Assembly (NCBI GenBank): GCA_036770365.1 | Contig: DAIPJH010000001.1 | Location: 62,001 to 126,000, forward strand | DNA: 64,000 bases | Source of the DNA: DAIPJH01 sp036770365 | GTDB taxonomy: Bacteria > Pseudomonadota > Alphaproteobacteria > Rickettsiales > UBA998 | Reading direction: 5' to 3' | Part shown: positions 42,536 through 52,584 of the stretch, in pieces | How the letters are laid out: each line of letters begins with the position of its first letter | How positions within the stretch are numbered: position 1 is the stretch's first letter | Made by a program: the position numbers and the translations under genes | Notes under the pieces: generated by a model | Seen by the model: the letters and a program-made list of their open reading frames with translations, nothing else | Databases searched by the model: none | What the model was told of the DNA's origin: nothing

Positions 42536-45289
42536 TTACATGCTCACTTTTAAAATGTTTGCATCTCGTAACAATTGATTCAGCACTTTATGACGCGGAA
42601 ACACATTCGCCCAGACCAAACCGCCAGTTTGTTTACCCTGCCCATCTACTTTTAACTGAAGGGTAAAGATATCTTGCATGGTAAGTACATCACCCTCCAT
42701 CCCCACGACCTCAGAAATGTGAGTGATACGACGCGTTCCATCATCCATACGGGTAGTTTGAATGATCAAATGTACCGCAGAGGCAATTTGCTTACGAATA
42801 GCATTAAGCGGAAGACCAAGATTTGCCATTCCGATCATGTTTTCCAAACGACCAACCGCATCACGCGGTGTGTTCGCATGGATGGTCGTAAATGACCCAT
42901 CATGCCCTGTATTCATTGCTTGAATCATATCAAACGCTTCTGGACCACGCGACTCACCCACCAAAATACGCTCAGGACGCATACGCAAAGCATTTTTTAC
43001 CAAATCACGAATGGTAATGGCAGCATTGCCATCCTCACCTTTTTTCGCTTGAGATGCCTCCAAGCGCACCACATGTGGCTGTTGTAATTGCAGCTCCGCT
43101 GAATCCTCAATGGTTACAATACGTTCATGATCCCCAATAAAACGAGAAATCGAGTTAAGCAATGTAGTCTTCCCTGTACCTGTACCACCACTGACAATGA
43201 TATTCACTTTTGCTTTGGCAGCAACTTGTAAAAATTCTGCTGCCATTTGCGTCAACACGCCACTTTGTACCATCGTATCTAAGGTAATGCTCGCACCACC
43301 AAACTTACGAATTGAGATCACCACACCATCCAATGCAAGCGGAGGCACAATAATATTCACACGACTACCATCAGGTAAACGCGCATCTACAATGGGATTA
43401 TCCGTATCAAGTGTACGCCCAGCAAACTCAGAAATTTGCTGTGCAAGTTCGAGTACGGCCTGATTATCAGGAAATTCTATCTCTGTTTTGGTCATCACAC
43501 CGCCTCTTTCAACAAAGACATTGTGCGCACCATTGATCATGATATCTGTCACTTTGCGATCAGCAAGCAACGGCTCAAGCACCCCAAGCTTAATAATACT
43601 CGCATCGCCAGCACCGACACGAATAGCTTTAGAAGCTACCGCGGATGCCACAAGCGGCAACACTGCTGCCGTACTGTTATTAATCTTCTTTTCCAAGGCA
43701 TCGCAACGCGACTCCATCAATTGCGTCAAACGATCCAATGCCTGCACAAAACCTGCCGCCGCGACGGCATCATCTTGAGATACAGCAACGGGTACAGATG
43801 ACTGTTCCATCACAGGTTCATGCGCTAATATAACGGGCTGTTCTTTCAAAGACGCCTCCTCAACATCAGTCTCCAGATGTGGCTGACCTACTTCTTCAGG
43901 TTCTGCGTGCATTTCTTGAGATACTAAACTATCAGCATGATCAACCGCCTCAACAACATACTCTTCTTCAGCTACTTCTTCATGAGCATGATACGTTTGC
44001 ATCATAGGTTCGTCAGCAAGCTCTGCCTCAACATGCGCAGATGCTACTGGCTCAACAACCTCTGTAACATCAAGCGTTTCTTCATGTACATCGTGATAAG
44101 CATCAGTTTGTGTAACGGGTTCTTGCGCGGCAGCGTCATCATGTACTTCCTGTGCGACATAAGACGTGGTCATAAAAGGCGATACAACTTCAGCATGAGC
44201 ATTTTCTAGTGTTTGAGACACCAAAGCCTCAACCTCGTCCGCAGACAGTTCATTTTCTTTATAGGTTACCTCTTCAGGCGCAACACCCACACCCTCTGCT
44301 GATGTAGAGGCAAAAGGTGAGGTCATCGCATGATCGTGTTGTTCATAAGATGATGAGGTGCTAACCACTTCTGCTTCTGCCACCGTAGTATCTACTGCAC
44401 CTGACATCGTCATGACGGGTACGTAAGCCATTTCATTTTCGCTGTATTTATCAGTGGATTCCTCGGGAGAAGACTCCGTCATGATTGGCAAAGGCATCGC
44501 CGAAAAGGACACAGGAGCATACGCATCGCTTGACACTTCCTGAATTTTCTCTTCTACAACTTCTTCTACATAAGAGTTACGTACGAATGCTGCACCGTCA
44601 AAGTGACTCACATCACCTGAATGCTGCACATCATCAGCAAAAACCTCTTCTGCCTTAGGGCCAGCATAATTATTGAAAGGTGACGCCACTTCCTGCGTAT
44701 CCTGATATGTATCCTCCTCAACGTCCTCACGCTCATGTGCCAACGCCGCGCTCGCCGCCGCGAAGGCAGAAATAGGTTCTGGCATTACTTCTTGCGTCGC
44801 CACTTCTGAAACAGTAGGAGCATAAGCCGAAGTGGTGGCCTCATAACCCGTCGTCGTCGCATACGATGGTGAAGTGGTGGTTACGGGATCAGCATATGAA
44901 CCAAACGGTGATGGTGGCAATGCCGCGTCATAAGAAGGCGCAGAAGGATACGCCTCGACTGCCGCTGCCGTAGTCATGGTTACAGGTTCACCATAGGGTG
45001 ATGGTGGCACTGCAACGTAAGGATTGCTATAAGTTGAAGCTGTGGAATCTGCATAATCGTGATGGGATGTCTGCACCTGAGCATAACCCTCCGCGCCATA
45101 CCCCGTTGTCACAGGAGGTATCTCCGACGATGCATAGGGATTCATTGGTGGCTGCATCGCATAACCCGCAGCATCCACAGTGGTCGTTGTCGTCGCATAA
45201 TTCACATCCGCAGCAACATCTGCCGCAGGAACATATGCCGTTGTATCTGTCGTTGCGCCACCAGATGGCTTACCAAAACCAAAAACCAT
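42536..45289 (-). CDS. CpaF/TadA-type secretion ATPase with a very long N-terminal extension
   Basis: 917 residues. The last 360 or so form a full CpaF-type ATPase (VLEPLLADRKVTDIMINGAHNVF, Walker A GGTGTGKTT near 710, RMRPERILVGESRGPEAFD, NTGHDGSFTTIHANTP). The first 530 residues are low-complexity: Ala/Tyr/Pro/Thr-rich at the start, then strongly acidic with many Glu-Val and Val-Ala pairs. Ordinary CpaF proteins lack such a region. It may be a disordered tether or adaptor that positions the ATPase. It lies in an operon with the shorter paralogue just downstream. Confidence 0.9.
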   Translation of the reverse strand: MVFGFGKPSGGATTDTTAYVPAADVAADVNYATTTTTVDAAGYAMQPPMNPYASSEIPPVTTGYGAEGYAQVQTSHHDYADSTASTYSNPYVAVPPSPYGEPVTMTTAAAVEAYPSAPSYDAALPPSPFGSYADPVTTTSPSYATTTGYEATTSAYAPTVSEVATQEVMPEPISAFAAASAALAHEREDVEEDTYQDTQEVASPFNNYAGPKAEEVFADDVQHSGDVSHFDGAAFVRNSYVEEVVEEKIQEVSSDAYAPVSFSAMPLPIMTESSPEESTDKYSENEMAYVPVMTMSGAVDTTVAEAEVVSTSSSYEQHDHAMTSPFASTSAEGVGVAPEEVTYKENELSADEVEALVSQTLENAHAEVVSPFMTTSYVAQEVHDDAAAQEPVTQTDAYHDVHEETLDVTEVVEPVASAHVEAELADEPMMQTYHAHEEVAEEEYVVEAVDHADSLVSQEMHAEPEEVGQPHLETDVEEASLKEQPVILAHEPVMEQSSVPVAVSQDDAVAAAGFVQALDRLTQLMESRCDALEKKINNSTAAVLPLVASAVASKAIRVGAGDASIIKLGVLEPLLADRKVTDIMINGAHNVFVERGGVMTKTEIEFPDNQAVLELAQQISEFAGRTLDTDNPIVDARLPDGSRVNIIVPPLALDGVVISIRKFGGASITLDTMVQSGVLTQMAAEFLQVAAKAKVNIIVSGGTGTGKTTLLNSISRFIGDHERIVTIEDSAELQLQQPHVVRLEASQAKKGEDGNAAITIRDLVKNALRMRPERILVGESRGPEAFDMIQAMNTGHDGSFTTIHANTPRDAVGRLENMIGMANLGLPLNAIRKQIASAVHLIIQTTRMDDGTRRITHISEVVGMEGDVLTMQDIFTLQLKVDGQGKQTGGLVWANVFPRHKVLNQLLRDANILKVSM

Positions 45290-45415
45290 AAACCCTCACA
45301 TTATTATTCTTTTATAGATGGTTAATCTCATATTCACGCCATCATATTACGATGACTCATAGACACAGAGTACCAGCCGAAGATTAAGAATCAGTTTAGC
45401 GAAAGTAATTTTATT

Positions 45416-46582
45416 TCAAGTTTTAGAAAAATATTGCGATACAATTTCCGCCGCACGGTCACTTGCCAAAGTCCCTTGAGAAACTTTAAGTTTTTGTAGT
45501 GCCTCTACCATTGCCTCACGCTGTGCCTGCGCTAGACCTTCATCATCCACATATGCAAGCAATGTACGCGCCAGTATATCAGGGCTACAACGTTCTTGTA
45601 ACAGCTCTGGAATCACATGTCGTCCAAGCACAATATTGACAAGATTAACAAAAGGGGTCTTCATCATACGACGAATCAACCATGCGGAGATGGGATGCGC
45701 TTTATAAACAGTTATCATTGGTGTTGCACACATCGCTACTTCCAACACAATCGTTCCTGACTTTACCAAAGCAACACGTGATGCCGCCGTCGCCGCCCAT
45801 TTCTCGCTCTCATCGCTTACCAAAAGCGGCTTAACAGTCCAAGACGTCACCACCTCAGCAACTTCACCCACTAAATGCTTTGGCACAGGCATCACCACCA
45901 CGAGAGATGGAAGGGCATACACTAGCTTTGCAAGCGTTTGCTCATACACAGGCAATAAACGTTTTAATTCTCCGCGACGACTCCCTGCGAAAACAGTCAT
46001 TAACGGTGCATCTTCTGCAATATGATGTGTGGCGCGAAACTCCGCCGCATCCTGCGCACCTTCAGGCAAAACATCAACGACTGGATGTCCCACAAAATCC
46101 GTCTTCAAGCCATGCATAATAAAATAAGGTGGCTCAAATGGTAAAAGCACTAAGAGGTGATCGAACAGAGCTGCTGTTTTTACAGCACGTTCAGGTTTAT
46201 ACGCCCACACCGTTGGCGCAACATAATGCACGTATTTTGGCGCAATGTTCCCACGTTTTTTCAACATTTTTACTACACGAAAAGTAAAACCGGGGGAATC
46301 AATCGTCAACACCACATCTGGTTTTGCCTGTTCAATCGCCTCGACAGCTTCACGAATACGACGTTTCAAGCGAAAAATATGTGGCAGAATCTCGGCAAAT
46401 CCCATCAACGAAAGTTCTTCCATTGGAAATAACGAAGACATCCCCTCTGCCTGCATCCATGGCCCCGCAATCCCCTGCACTTGTCCTATCTGGAGTCCAC
46501 GTGCTTTGAGTGACGCCAAAAGCTGTCCTCCCAGCCTATCGCCTGAAAGTTCACCCGCAATGATAAATAACTTTGTTTTCAT
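45416..46582 (-). CDS. lpxB: lipid-A-disaccharide synthase
   Basis: Glycosyltransferase family 19 enzyme that joins UDP-2,3-diacylglucosamine and lipid X at the inner membrane. The 388-residue product has the start LFIIAGELSGDRLGGQLLASLK, SPGFTFRVVKMLKK, YVAPTVWAYKPERA, the GHPVVD motif, FAGSRRGELKRLLPV and SGTIVLEVAM. Start at 46582 is canonical. It ends the lpxD-fabZ-lpxA-lpxI-lpxB operon. Confidence 0.97.
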   Translation of the reverse strand: MKTKLFIIAGELSGDRLGGQLLASLKARGLQIGQVQGIAGPWMQAEGMSSLFPMEELSLMGFAEILPHIFRLKRRIREAVEAIEQAKPDVVLTIDSPGFTFRVVKMLKKRGNIAPKYVHYVAPTVWAYKPERAVKTAALFDHLLVLLPFEPPYFIMHGLKTDFVGHPVVDVLPEGAQDAAEFRATHHIAEDAPLMTVFAGSRRGELKRLLPVYEQTLAKLVYALPSLVVVMPVPKHLVGEVAEVVTSWTVKPLLVSDESEKWAATAASRVALVKSGTIVLEVAMCATPMITVYKAHPISAWLIRRMMKTPFVNLVNIVLGRHVIPELLQERCSPDILARTLLAYVDDEGLAQAQREAMVEALQKLKVSQGTLASDRAAEIVSQYFSKT

Positions 46583-46630
46583 AGTGTTCCAATTATATTG
46601 CATTTCTCGCAATGACAAGAACCAATACTC

Positions 46631-47485
46631 TTATTGCTCACCATCCGCAGTATCAGCAAGCGAAAACCCAACCACAAAAACACCAAGTTCATTGGCTTTA
46701 CGTTCAACCAACTCACGTCCGATAATCAGTGACTTTCCTGCCTCTGATGCAATACCAGAAAAGCCAGCACGTGCAATATTCTCTACTGTTTTCACACCAA
46801 TCGTAGGTAAATCAACCCGCGCTTCTTGCGAAGGCTTGCAAACTTTAACCAGCACGCCACCTTTTGGCGCAACTTTTAATGCCTCACAACGTTCAATCAA
46901 CGCGTCCGTACCTTCTACCGCCTCAATCCCCAACACATACCCATTTTGTATGATCACCGCTTGACCAATATCTAATTTACCAATTTCTTTGGCAATACTC
47001 ACACCATACGCAATATCTTCCTGCGCAGACTTATCAGGTAGGTTATACCCAATTAGCCCCTCAGGCATTAAAGCATCTTCCAACACATCTTCCACCCCAA
47101 CAACTGTAATTCCTTCATCTTCAAGGAAATTTACAATAGTGGATAGTAAGCGGTTATCTCCTGCAAACAGGGAACGCCCTAGCTTCGCAAGCAAACGTGC
47201 GCCCGTTGCATCTGGCATCAATCCTGTAAATGGAGGACGTTCAATCCTACCTGCCATCACCACATGATGCACATCAGATTGTTTGCAGAAATCTAGTGCT
47301 TTACCAATATGCCCAATTGAAAACCATGCATGAGGTATAGCTTCAGTCAGCGATGGGTCAGTTTCTCCCGTAATTGCCAACACAATAAACTTTCGTCCAT
47401 TTTTTTGGCACGACGCGATAAGCCGGCGAGGAAGATCTCCCTTCCCTGCAACAATCGCAACTGGTGGCTTTTCACTTTGTTGCAT
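46631..47485 (-). CDS. lpxI: UDP-2,3-diacylglucosamine pyrophosphatase LpxI
   Basis: LpxI (DUF1009) hydrolyses UDP-2,3-diacylglucosamine to lipid X, replacing the LpxH enzyme of E. coli in alphaproteobacteria. 284 residues: VAIVAGKGDLPRRLI at the start, HHVVMAGRIERPPF, GDNRLLSTIVNFLEDEGI and the C-terminal VCKPSQEARVDLPTIGVKTVENIARAGFSGI. Located between lpxA and lpxB, its usual place in this class. Confidence 0.96.
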   Translation of the reverse strand: MQQSEKPPVAIVAGKGDLPRRLIASCQKNGRKFIVLAITGETDPSLTEAIPHAWFSIGHIGKALDFCKQSDVHHVVMAGRIERPPFTGLMPDATGARLLAKLGRSLFAGDNRLLSTIVNFLEDEGITVVGVEDVLEDALMPEGLIGYNLPDKSAQEDIAYGVSIAKEIGKLDIGQAVIIQNGYVLGIEAVEGTDALIERCEALKVAPKGGVLVKVCKPSQEARVDLPTIGVKTVENIARAGFSGIASEAGKSLIIGRELVERKANELGVFVVGFSLADTADGEQ

Positions 47486-47490
47486 CGTCA

Positions 47491-48285
47491 CTAACCACGC
47501 GGCGTACAAAACGAACGCGAAGAGTCCGCCTGCATGAATGCTATAATATCCTGAACTTCCTTGATATTTGCATGAGCTTCAGCGACTTTCTGCGTGCGTT
47601 CCGAAAGTGTCCCCTCAGTATTTTCAAAAAGCTCACGGTACGCGCCACGTATCGCGTGAATACTTTCACGCTCCAAGCCACGACGCTTCATGCCCACAAG
47701 ATTTAAACCTGCTAAAAAAGCTCTGTCCCCTGAAACTGAACCATATGGAATCACGTCCGCAACTACGCCCGACATCCCGCCAATCATCGCATTTGCACCA
47801 ATACGTACGAATTGATGTACTGCTGCCAAGCCACCAATCACCACATTATCACCCACCTCGACATGCCCTGCTAAGGTCGCATTATTTGCTAAGATCACAC
47901 GGTTACCAATCACACAGTCATGCGCAACATGCGATGCCATCATAAAAAGGCAATCATCACCCACCACCGTGGTCATTTTATCATCCGCCGTCCCTGGATT
48001 CATCGTAACATGCTCACGAATCGTATTGCGCTTGCCGATCACCAATGTAGACGCTTCCCCCTTGTATTTGAGGTCTTGTGGCTCATGACCAATCGATGCA
48101 AAGGGGAAAACACGAGAAGATTCACCAATGGTTGTATGCCCATCCACCACCACATGTGAATGCAGGGTTACACCATCCCCAAGCGTTACGTGCTGCCCAA
48201 CCACGCAAAACGCACCAATAGTTACGTCCTCACCGAGCTGCGCATCAGGATGAACGACTGCCGTCGCATGAATATGTTTGTCCAT
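47491..48285 (-). CDS. lpxA: UDP-N-acetylglucosamine O-acyltransferase
   Basis: First enzyme of lipid A synthesis: transfers a hydroxyacyl chain to the 3-OH of UDP-GlcNAc. The 264-residue product is a left-handed beta-helix of hexapeptide repeats (I-G-x-x-x-x type, residues about 5-180) with the catalytic His region MASHVAHDCVIGN and the C-terminal helical domain (NLVGMKRRGLERESIHAIRGAYRELF). It lies in the lpx operon. Confidence 0.97.
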   Translation of the reverse strand: MDKHIHATAVVHPDAQLGEDVTIGAFCVVGQHVTLGDGVTLHSHVVVDGHTTIGESSRVFPFASIGHEPQDLKYKGEASTLVIGKRNTIREHVTMNPGTADDKMTTVVGDDCLFMMASHVAHDCVIGNRVILANNATLAGHVEVGDNVVIGGLAAVHQFVRIGANAMIGGMSGVVADVIPYGSVSGDRAFLAGLNLVGMKRRGLERESIHAIRGAYRELFENTEGTLSERTQKVAEAHANIKEVQDIIAFMQADSSRSFCTPRG

Positions 48286-48294
48286 TAAGATGTC

Positions 48295-48759
48295 CTAGCC
48301 GTCCAAAATCATTGCTGAATAGGTCGCATCTGCCACCCGCACACCATCTACCATCGCATCAGCCGAAAATTTCCAAACATTGCCACGATTCTTTTGTAAT
48401 TTAATATGGATATGAAGCTGATCCCCTGGCACAACGGGCTTGCGAAAACGCGCCTCATCCACCGACATGAAATACACTAATTTACCTTCTGCTTCCTTGC
48501 CCAACGAATAGACCGTCAATACAGCCGCAGTTTGTGCCATCGCCTCAACGATCAAAACCCCAGGAAAAACCGCCTGTTTAGGAAAATGCCCTTGAAAAAA
48601 AGGCTCATTCACCGTCACATTTTTGATGCCTACCGCACTCTCACGCGACACCATATTCACCACCTTATCCACCATCAAAAAAGGATAACGATGTGGAATC
48701 ATCTCTTTTACACGTTCACTGTCTGCAAACCCAAGCGTCGTATCAATCACCAAACTCAC
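48295..48759 (-). CDS. fabZ: 3-hydroxyacyl-ACP dehydratase FabZ
   Basis: Hot-dog-fold dehydratase of fatty acid elongation; competes with LpxA/LpxD for hydroxyacyl-ACP. 154 residues with HRYPFLMVDKV (catalytic His), FFQGHFPKQAVFPGVLIVEAMAQ (catalytic Glu) and the C-terminal KFSADAMVDGVRVADA. GTG start overlaps the lpxD stop by four bases (GTGA), showing tight coupling. Confidence 0.97.
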   Translation of the reverse strand: MSLVIDTTLGFADSERVKEMIPHRYPFLMVDKVVNMVSRESAVGIKNVTVNEPFFQGHFPKQAVFPGVLIVEAMAQTAAVLTVYSLGKEAEGKLVYFMSVDEARFRKPVVPGDQLHIHIKLQKNRGNVWKFSADAMVDGVRVADATYSAMILDG

Positions 48760-49796
48760 GTTTCCCCCTCATTTTCACTTCTTCTTTGCTTACCCAAACG
48801 TGCCAAAGCCAAGGTCTGACGATGCCAATCCTTCGCAGGAATCGCTGGATAGCCACCATACGAAGCCCCCGAAGGCAAATCATTCATCACACCCGCTTTT
48901 GCGGCCACACGCACGCCTGAACCAATTTTTAAATGACCAGCGATGCCAACTTGTCCTGCCAACACCGTGCCATCACCAATACGCGTACTTCCTGCGATCC
49001 CAACCTGCGCCACGATCACACAATGCTTGCCGATTTGAACGTTATGCCCAATCTGCACCAAATTATCAATCTTCGAGCCTTCACCAATCACCGTATCAGG
49101 CCCTGTACCGCGATCAATACATGTTCCTGCACCAATTTCCACATCATTTTCGATGATGACACGCCCAAGCTGCGGCACTTTGATATGCCCACCGCGACCA
49201 AGCGCGAATCCAAAACCATCCTGCCCAATATGCACCCCGCGATGAATGATCACACGCTCACCAATCATGCTATGACTGATAGAACACAACGCGCCAATAC
49301 GGCTACCGTCACCGACCTGCACCCCATCATGTAAGACGGCATTTGCGCCTATAATACAGCCAGCACCAATTTCCACGCCACGCCCAACAAATGCATTCGG
49401 ACCAATGATACAATTATCACCTATTTTTGCAGTTGCATCAATCACCGCAAAGGGAGAGACATCCGACACAGGCGGCACAAAAGGATAAAAATACTGTGCT
49501 GTCAATGCATAGGCACGATAGGGATCTTCTGAGATAAGTAACGCCATTCCCTTAGGTGCAACCTCAATATGCTTATCACGAATGAAGCATGCCCCCGCAC
49601 CACTTTCGGTGAAACCTTGAATATATTTACTATTATCAAGAAAACTGACTTCCGACGCTCCTGCTCTATCAAGGGGGGCAACATCTTCAATGGTCACTCC
49701 ACCCATCGTTTCGTCAAAAAGCTGCGCACCAGAAAGTGACGCGATGTCCGCAATTGTTATCGGTTTATTGCGATGAAAAAAGCGTAAATCCGCCAT
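48756..49796 (-). CDS. lpxD: UDP-3-O-(3-hydroxyacyl)glucosamine N-acyltransferase
   Basis: Third enzyme of lipid A synthesis, adding the N-linked acyl chain. 346 residues: an N-terminal uridine-binding domain (about 1-100, ITIADIASLSGAQL), a beta-helix of hexapeptide repeats (about 105-290) with the catalytic His in DGFGFALG/IGHNVQIGKHCVI regions, and a C-terminal helix. ATG at 49796 is preferred to a GTG one codon earlier because GGGAG is seven bases upstream. bamA, often upstream in this class, is not here; skp is. Confidence 0.96.
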   Translation of the reverse strand: MADLRFFHRNKPITIADIASLSGAQLFDETMGGVTIEDVAPLDRAGASEVSFLDNSKYIQGFTESGAGACFIRDKHIEVAPKGMALLISEDPYRAYALTAQYFYPFVPPVSDVSPFAVIDATAKIGDNCIIGPNAFVGRGVEIGAGCIIGANAVLHDGVQVGDGSRIGALCSISHSMIGERVIIHRGVHIGQDGFGFALGRGGHIKVPQLGRVIIENDVEIGAGTCIDRGTGPDTVIGEGSKIDNLVQIGHNVQIGKHCVIVAQVGIAGSTRIGDGTVLAGQVGIAGHLKIGSGVRVAAKAGVMNDLPSGASYGGYPAIPAKDWHRQTLALARLGKQRRSENEGET

Positions 49797-49836
49797 CACG
49801 TCACTCCCTATGCGCAGTTTTCAAGAGAGCATTAAA

Positions 49837-50376
49837 TTAAAACTTCACCGTAAGGGTAGGAAGCTTTTTATTCAAACGGGTCAGAACTTCGTCAGAAATA
49901 TCCAAACCTTGATTATAGTACAACACCTGCGAAGAAGGAATCGCCACTTCAAAGCCTTTTTCTTTTGCAAGCTCTTCTAGAATCTGCTGCACGTTCCCTT
50001 GAATCTCAGCAAGTGCAGTATCAAATGCCTTAGTGAGATTCATACGTTTATCCTGAACATCTTTCTGAGCATCCGTTGCTTTTTTACGGAAATCTTTTAC
50101 TTGCTGTTCAAACGCTTCTTTCGACAAGATGGTACGTTTTTTAGCAAGTTCTTGATCTTCTTTCTGAAGTTCTTTCTCTTTCTTGCTGATCTCATCTTGG
50201 AACTGCTGTTGCTTTGCTTTCAACTGATCACGCGCCGCTTGCGCTGCTTTTGACTCTTTCATGATCTTTTGAATGTTCACCACAGAAATCTTTTGGTCTT
50301 CTGCGTGAGACTGAGGCGCAACTAACGCCATCGCGCAGACTACCACACACACACGCATCCAATTACGCAATACCAT
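49837..50376 (-). CDS. OmpH/Skp-family periplasmic chaperone
   Basis: Periplasmic holdase for outer-membrane proteins. 179 residues with a signal peptide (cleavage near SHA, about 25) and a long, Lys/Gln/Glu-rich coiled-coil hairpin (about 45-145), then a short conserved end (VAIPSSQVLYYNQGLDISDEVLTRLNKKLP). It begins the skp-lpxD-fabZ-lpxA-lpxI-lpxB run, a typical envelope-biogenesis operon except for the missing bamA. Confidence 0.93.
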   Translation of the reverse strand: MVLRNWMRVCVVVCAMALVAPQSHAEDQKISVVNIQKIMKESKAAQAARDQLKAKQQQFQDEISKKEKELQKEDQELAKKRTILSKEAFEQQVKDFRKKATDAQKDVQDKRMNLTKAFDTALAEIQGNVQQILEELAKEKGFEVAIPSSQVLYYNQGLDISDEVLTRLNKKLPTLTVKF

Positions 50377-50513
50377 AACACTTTGTCCTTACATAAATTT
50401 TACAGATTTGATGATTAACAGGCATCTGATAATCTGGTGCTTTAATATCAGCTTGGAAAGCGCATTGCTAGAATAAAAAATGTGGCGGCAATGCATCACC
50501 TTCTAAAAACAGG

Positions 50514-52517
50514 TCACGGCCTACAGTGATTCCACGCCCGTGCGCCCGTATATGCGCAGCTTGATAACCACTCATACCCATCCCGATCAGGTTTAAGCCA
50601 CCCTTCATACGCACCTGATGCTGGTAAGTCTTGTATCACATCACGTAATATTTGAAAATTTGCTTTCTGTGCATCATCCATCATCGTAATCGGCTTTCCT
50701 AACATGTCTTGCCACTGCCGCACGACAAAACCTCGTACAGATTTTCCCTCTAATAACTTCCACCCTAGAGGTGTTCTGACTGCAAGCAGAGACCTATCAG
50801 GTGACACTAATACATCTGGTTCATGGTACAACATCACGCTACACATTCCCAGCACGACGCCTAGCAATGCTAGCAAACGAACACGGCGTTGCGACACCAT
50901 CATCGCCACTAACAAACCAAATCCCATCAACGCAAGCGACCATGAAGGCATCGACGGAACATGAAGATATGACCAAGAAAAATGTGCCATCACGTGCAAA
51001 ATAGAATGAAAAACATCAATACCAACGCCTGCAAACCACCAAATATTATTACTGATACCAAACGGCATCCCTAGCACTGCCACTAACAAACTCGGCATCA
51101 CCCAAAACGTTAGTAAAGGCACGGTCACCATATTAGCAAACAATGTCACCAAAGAAATTTGATGAAAATGATAGGCAACCAATGGCATAGTTGCACCTGA
51201 CGCCACTAATGTTGTGAGCAGTGACAACCCAAACCACCACATAATCCTTCCCACCAATATATACCAACCTGCGATACGATGAGCGTGTCGCTCCTCACCT
51301 TGCTCCCTCATCACCTCTTTATGATATTGAACGTCCATCCAATTATTGATAAGGCGCATCACCTGCTTATAACAAACCACCAGAGCAAGCGTTGCAAGGA
51401 AAGAAAGCTGAAAACTTGCCTCCACAAAGGCGGCAGGGTCAACACACAAAATCGCAGTCGCAGCCAAGGAAAGAGAACGAATCGACAGCGCACTGCGACC
51501 ACATAAGACCGCCAACATTACCACGGACGTCATAATGTATGCTCGCACCGCCGCAATCGGAAAATCAGCAAGCCCCACATAAAGAAACCCTGCAAGCAAC
51601 GCTAGTAATGCTGCGGTTTTCTGAACTCCCACCCCATGCCCAATCACAGGCACAAACAGTAAAAACCGCCGCATTGATACATAAAATAACCCACACATAA
51701 TTGCCATATGCATGCCTGAAATAGAAAGAATATGCATTAATCCCGTGATTTGCATCTCATGGCGATAAGCATCTGTAACCGCAGTAGTATCCCCTGTGAT
51801 CAATGCAGTCGCAAACATCATACGTTCACCGCCGCCATAGACACGCAGTATCTCTTGATTTATCCATTGTCGTTGATGAGAAAACCACGCTTCGATTGCA
51901 ACAACCAGACCTGTATGCACGTTGGCTGCATGCGTGATCGTCAGATTAGGAAACATAAACCCAATACCACCAATACCACGAAAGTAAAAATAGCGAGAAA
52001 AGTCAAATGCATTTGGAGACACTGGCGCGCTTGGTGCAAACAACTTTCCGCGTCCCTCGACCCTGTCGCCATAGTTAGGAGGCGTCACCTCCCCCCGCAC
52101 GCTAACGCGTACCTTTTCAAGGGTAGAAGATGGCAGCATATCAGGCATCAAGACATCACGAAGCGTCAACCGCAACCGTCCTTCGTCAATCGAAACATCC
52201 TCCACCACACCAGTAAAACCCACAACACCCACATCTCGCGGCATGACGGGTGCGGCAACCCGTATCGTCTGCCACTGCGCCAATGCAAAACCGATCAATA
52301 CCAACGCAAAAACACGTATCATCCGCACAGCAGAGACATCCCTTCGCACGTAATATGCCATCGCTACCGCAATGCTCCACGCCCAGCCCCATGCATGGGG
52401 AGGATCAAAAGGCAAGGCAAAGAAAAAAGCGATTCCCACACCTAACCATAGCGGCACAAAATCCACCCATGGCAGCGCATGTTCTTTGGTTTTGATATTG
52501 GCGGAATTGGCTGACAT
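50514..52517 (-). CDS. comEC: ComEC/Rec2-family DNA uptake channel protein
   Basis: Inner-membrane channel thought to carry single-stranded DNA into the cell during transformation. 667 residues: membrane helices near the N-terminus, an OB-fold (DUF4131) region (about 95-185) and the competence domain with about eight helices (HILSISGMHMAIMCGLFY, DFPIAAVRAYIMTSVVMLAVLCGRSAL split by loops). The tail after about 575 is short and lacks a clear metallo-beta-lactamase HxHxDH motif, as in many alphaproteobacterial forms. It is normally divergent from gltX; here an unknown gene lies between them. Confidence 0.93.
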   Translation of the reverse strand: MSANSANIKTKEHALPWVDFVPLWLGVGIAFFFALPFDPPHAWGWAWSIAVAMAYYVRRDVSAVRMIRVFALVLIGFALAQWQTIRVAAPVMPRDVGVVGFTGVVEDVSIDEGRLRLTLRDVLMPDMLPSSTLEKVRVSVRGEVTPPNYGDRVEGRGKLFAPSAPVSPNAFDFSRYFYFRGIGGIGFMFPNLTITHAANVHTGLVVAIEAWFSHQRQWINQEILRVYGGGERMMFATALITGDTTAVTDAYRHEMQITGLMHILSISGMHMAIMCGLFYVSMRRFLLFVPVIGHGVGVQKTAALLALLAGFLYVGLADFPIAAVRAYIMTSVVMLAVLCGRSALSIRSLSLAATAILCVDPAAFVEASFQLSFLATLALVVCYKQVMRLINNWMDVQYHKEVMREQGEERHAHRIAGWYILVGRIMWWFGLSLLTTLVASGATMPLVAYHFHQISLVTLFANMVTVPLLTFWVMPSLLVAVLGMPFGISNNIWWFAGVGIDVFHSILHVMAHFSWSYLHVPSMPSWSLALMGFGLLVAMMVSQRRVRLLALLGVVLGMCSVMLYHEPDVLVSPDRSLLAVRTPLGWKLLEGKSVRGFVVRQWQDMLGKPITMMDDAQKANFQILRDVIQDLPASGAYEGWLKPDRDGYEWLSSCAYTGARAWNHCRP

Positions 52518-52584
52518 TTATAATGATGCATAAAGGTTATACCTCTGCATTATCAGCTTAATCGTGAATTGGCATCCTTAAATT

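Noticed and set aside
46245..46964. 239-codon plus-strand frame across the lpxB/lpxI junction
   Set aside because: Antisense to two well-supported genes.
51750..52445. 231-codon plus-strand frame
   Set aside because: Antisense to comEC; His/Cys/Arg-rich shadow.
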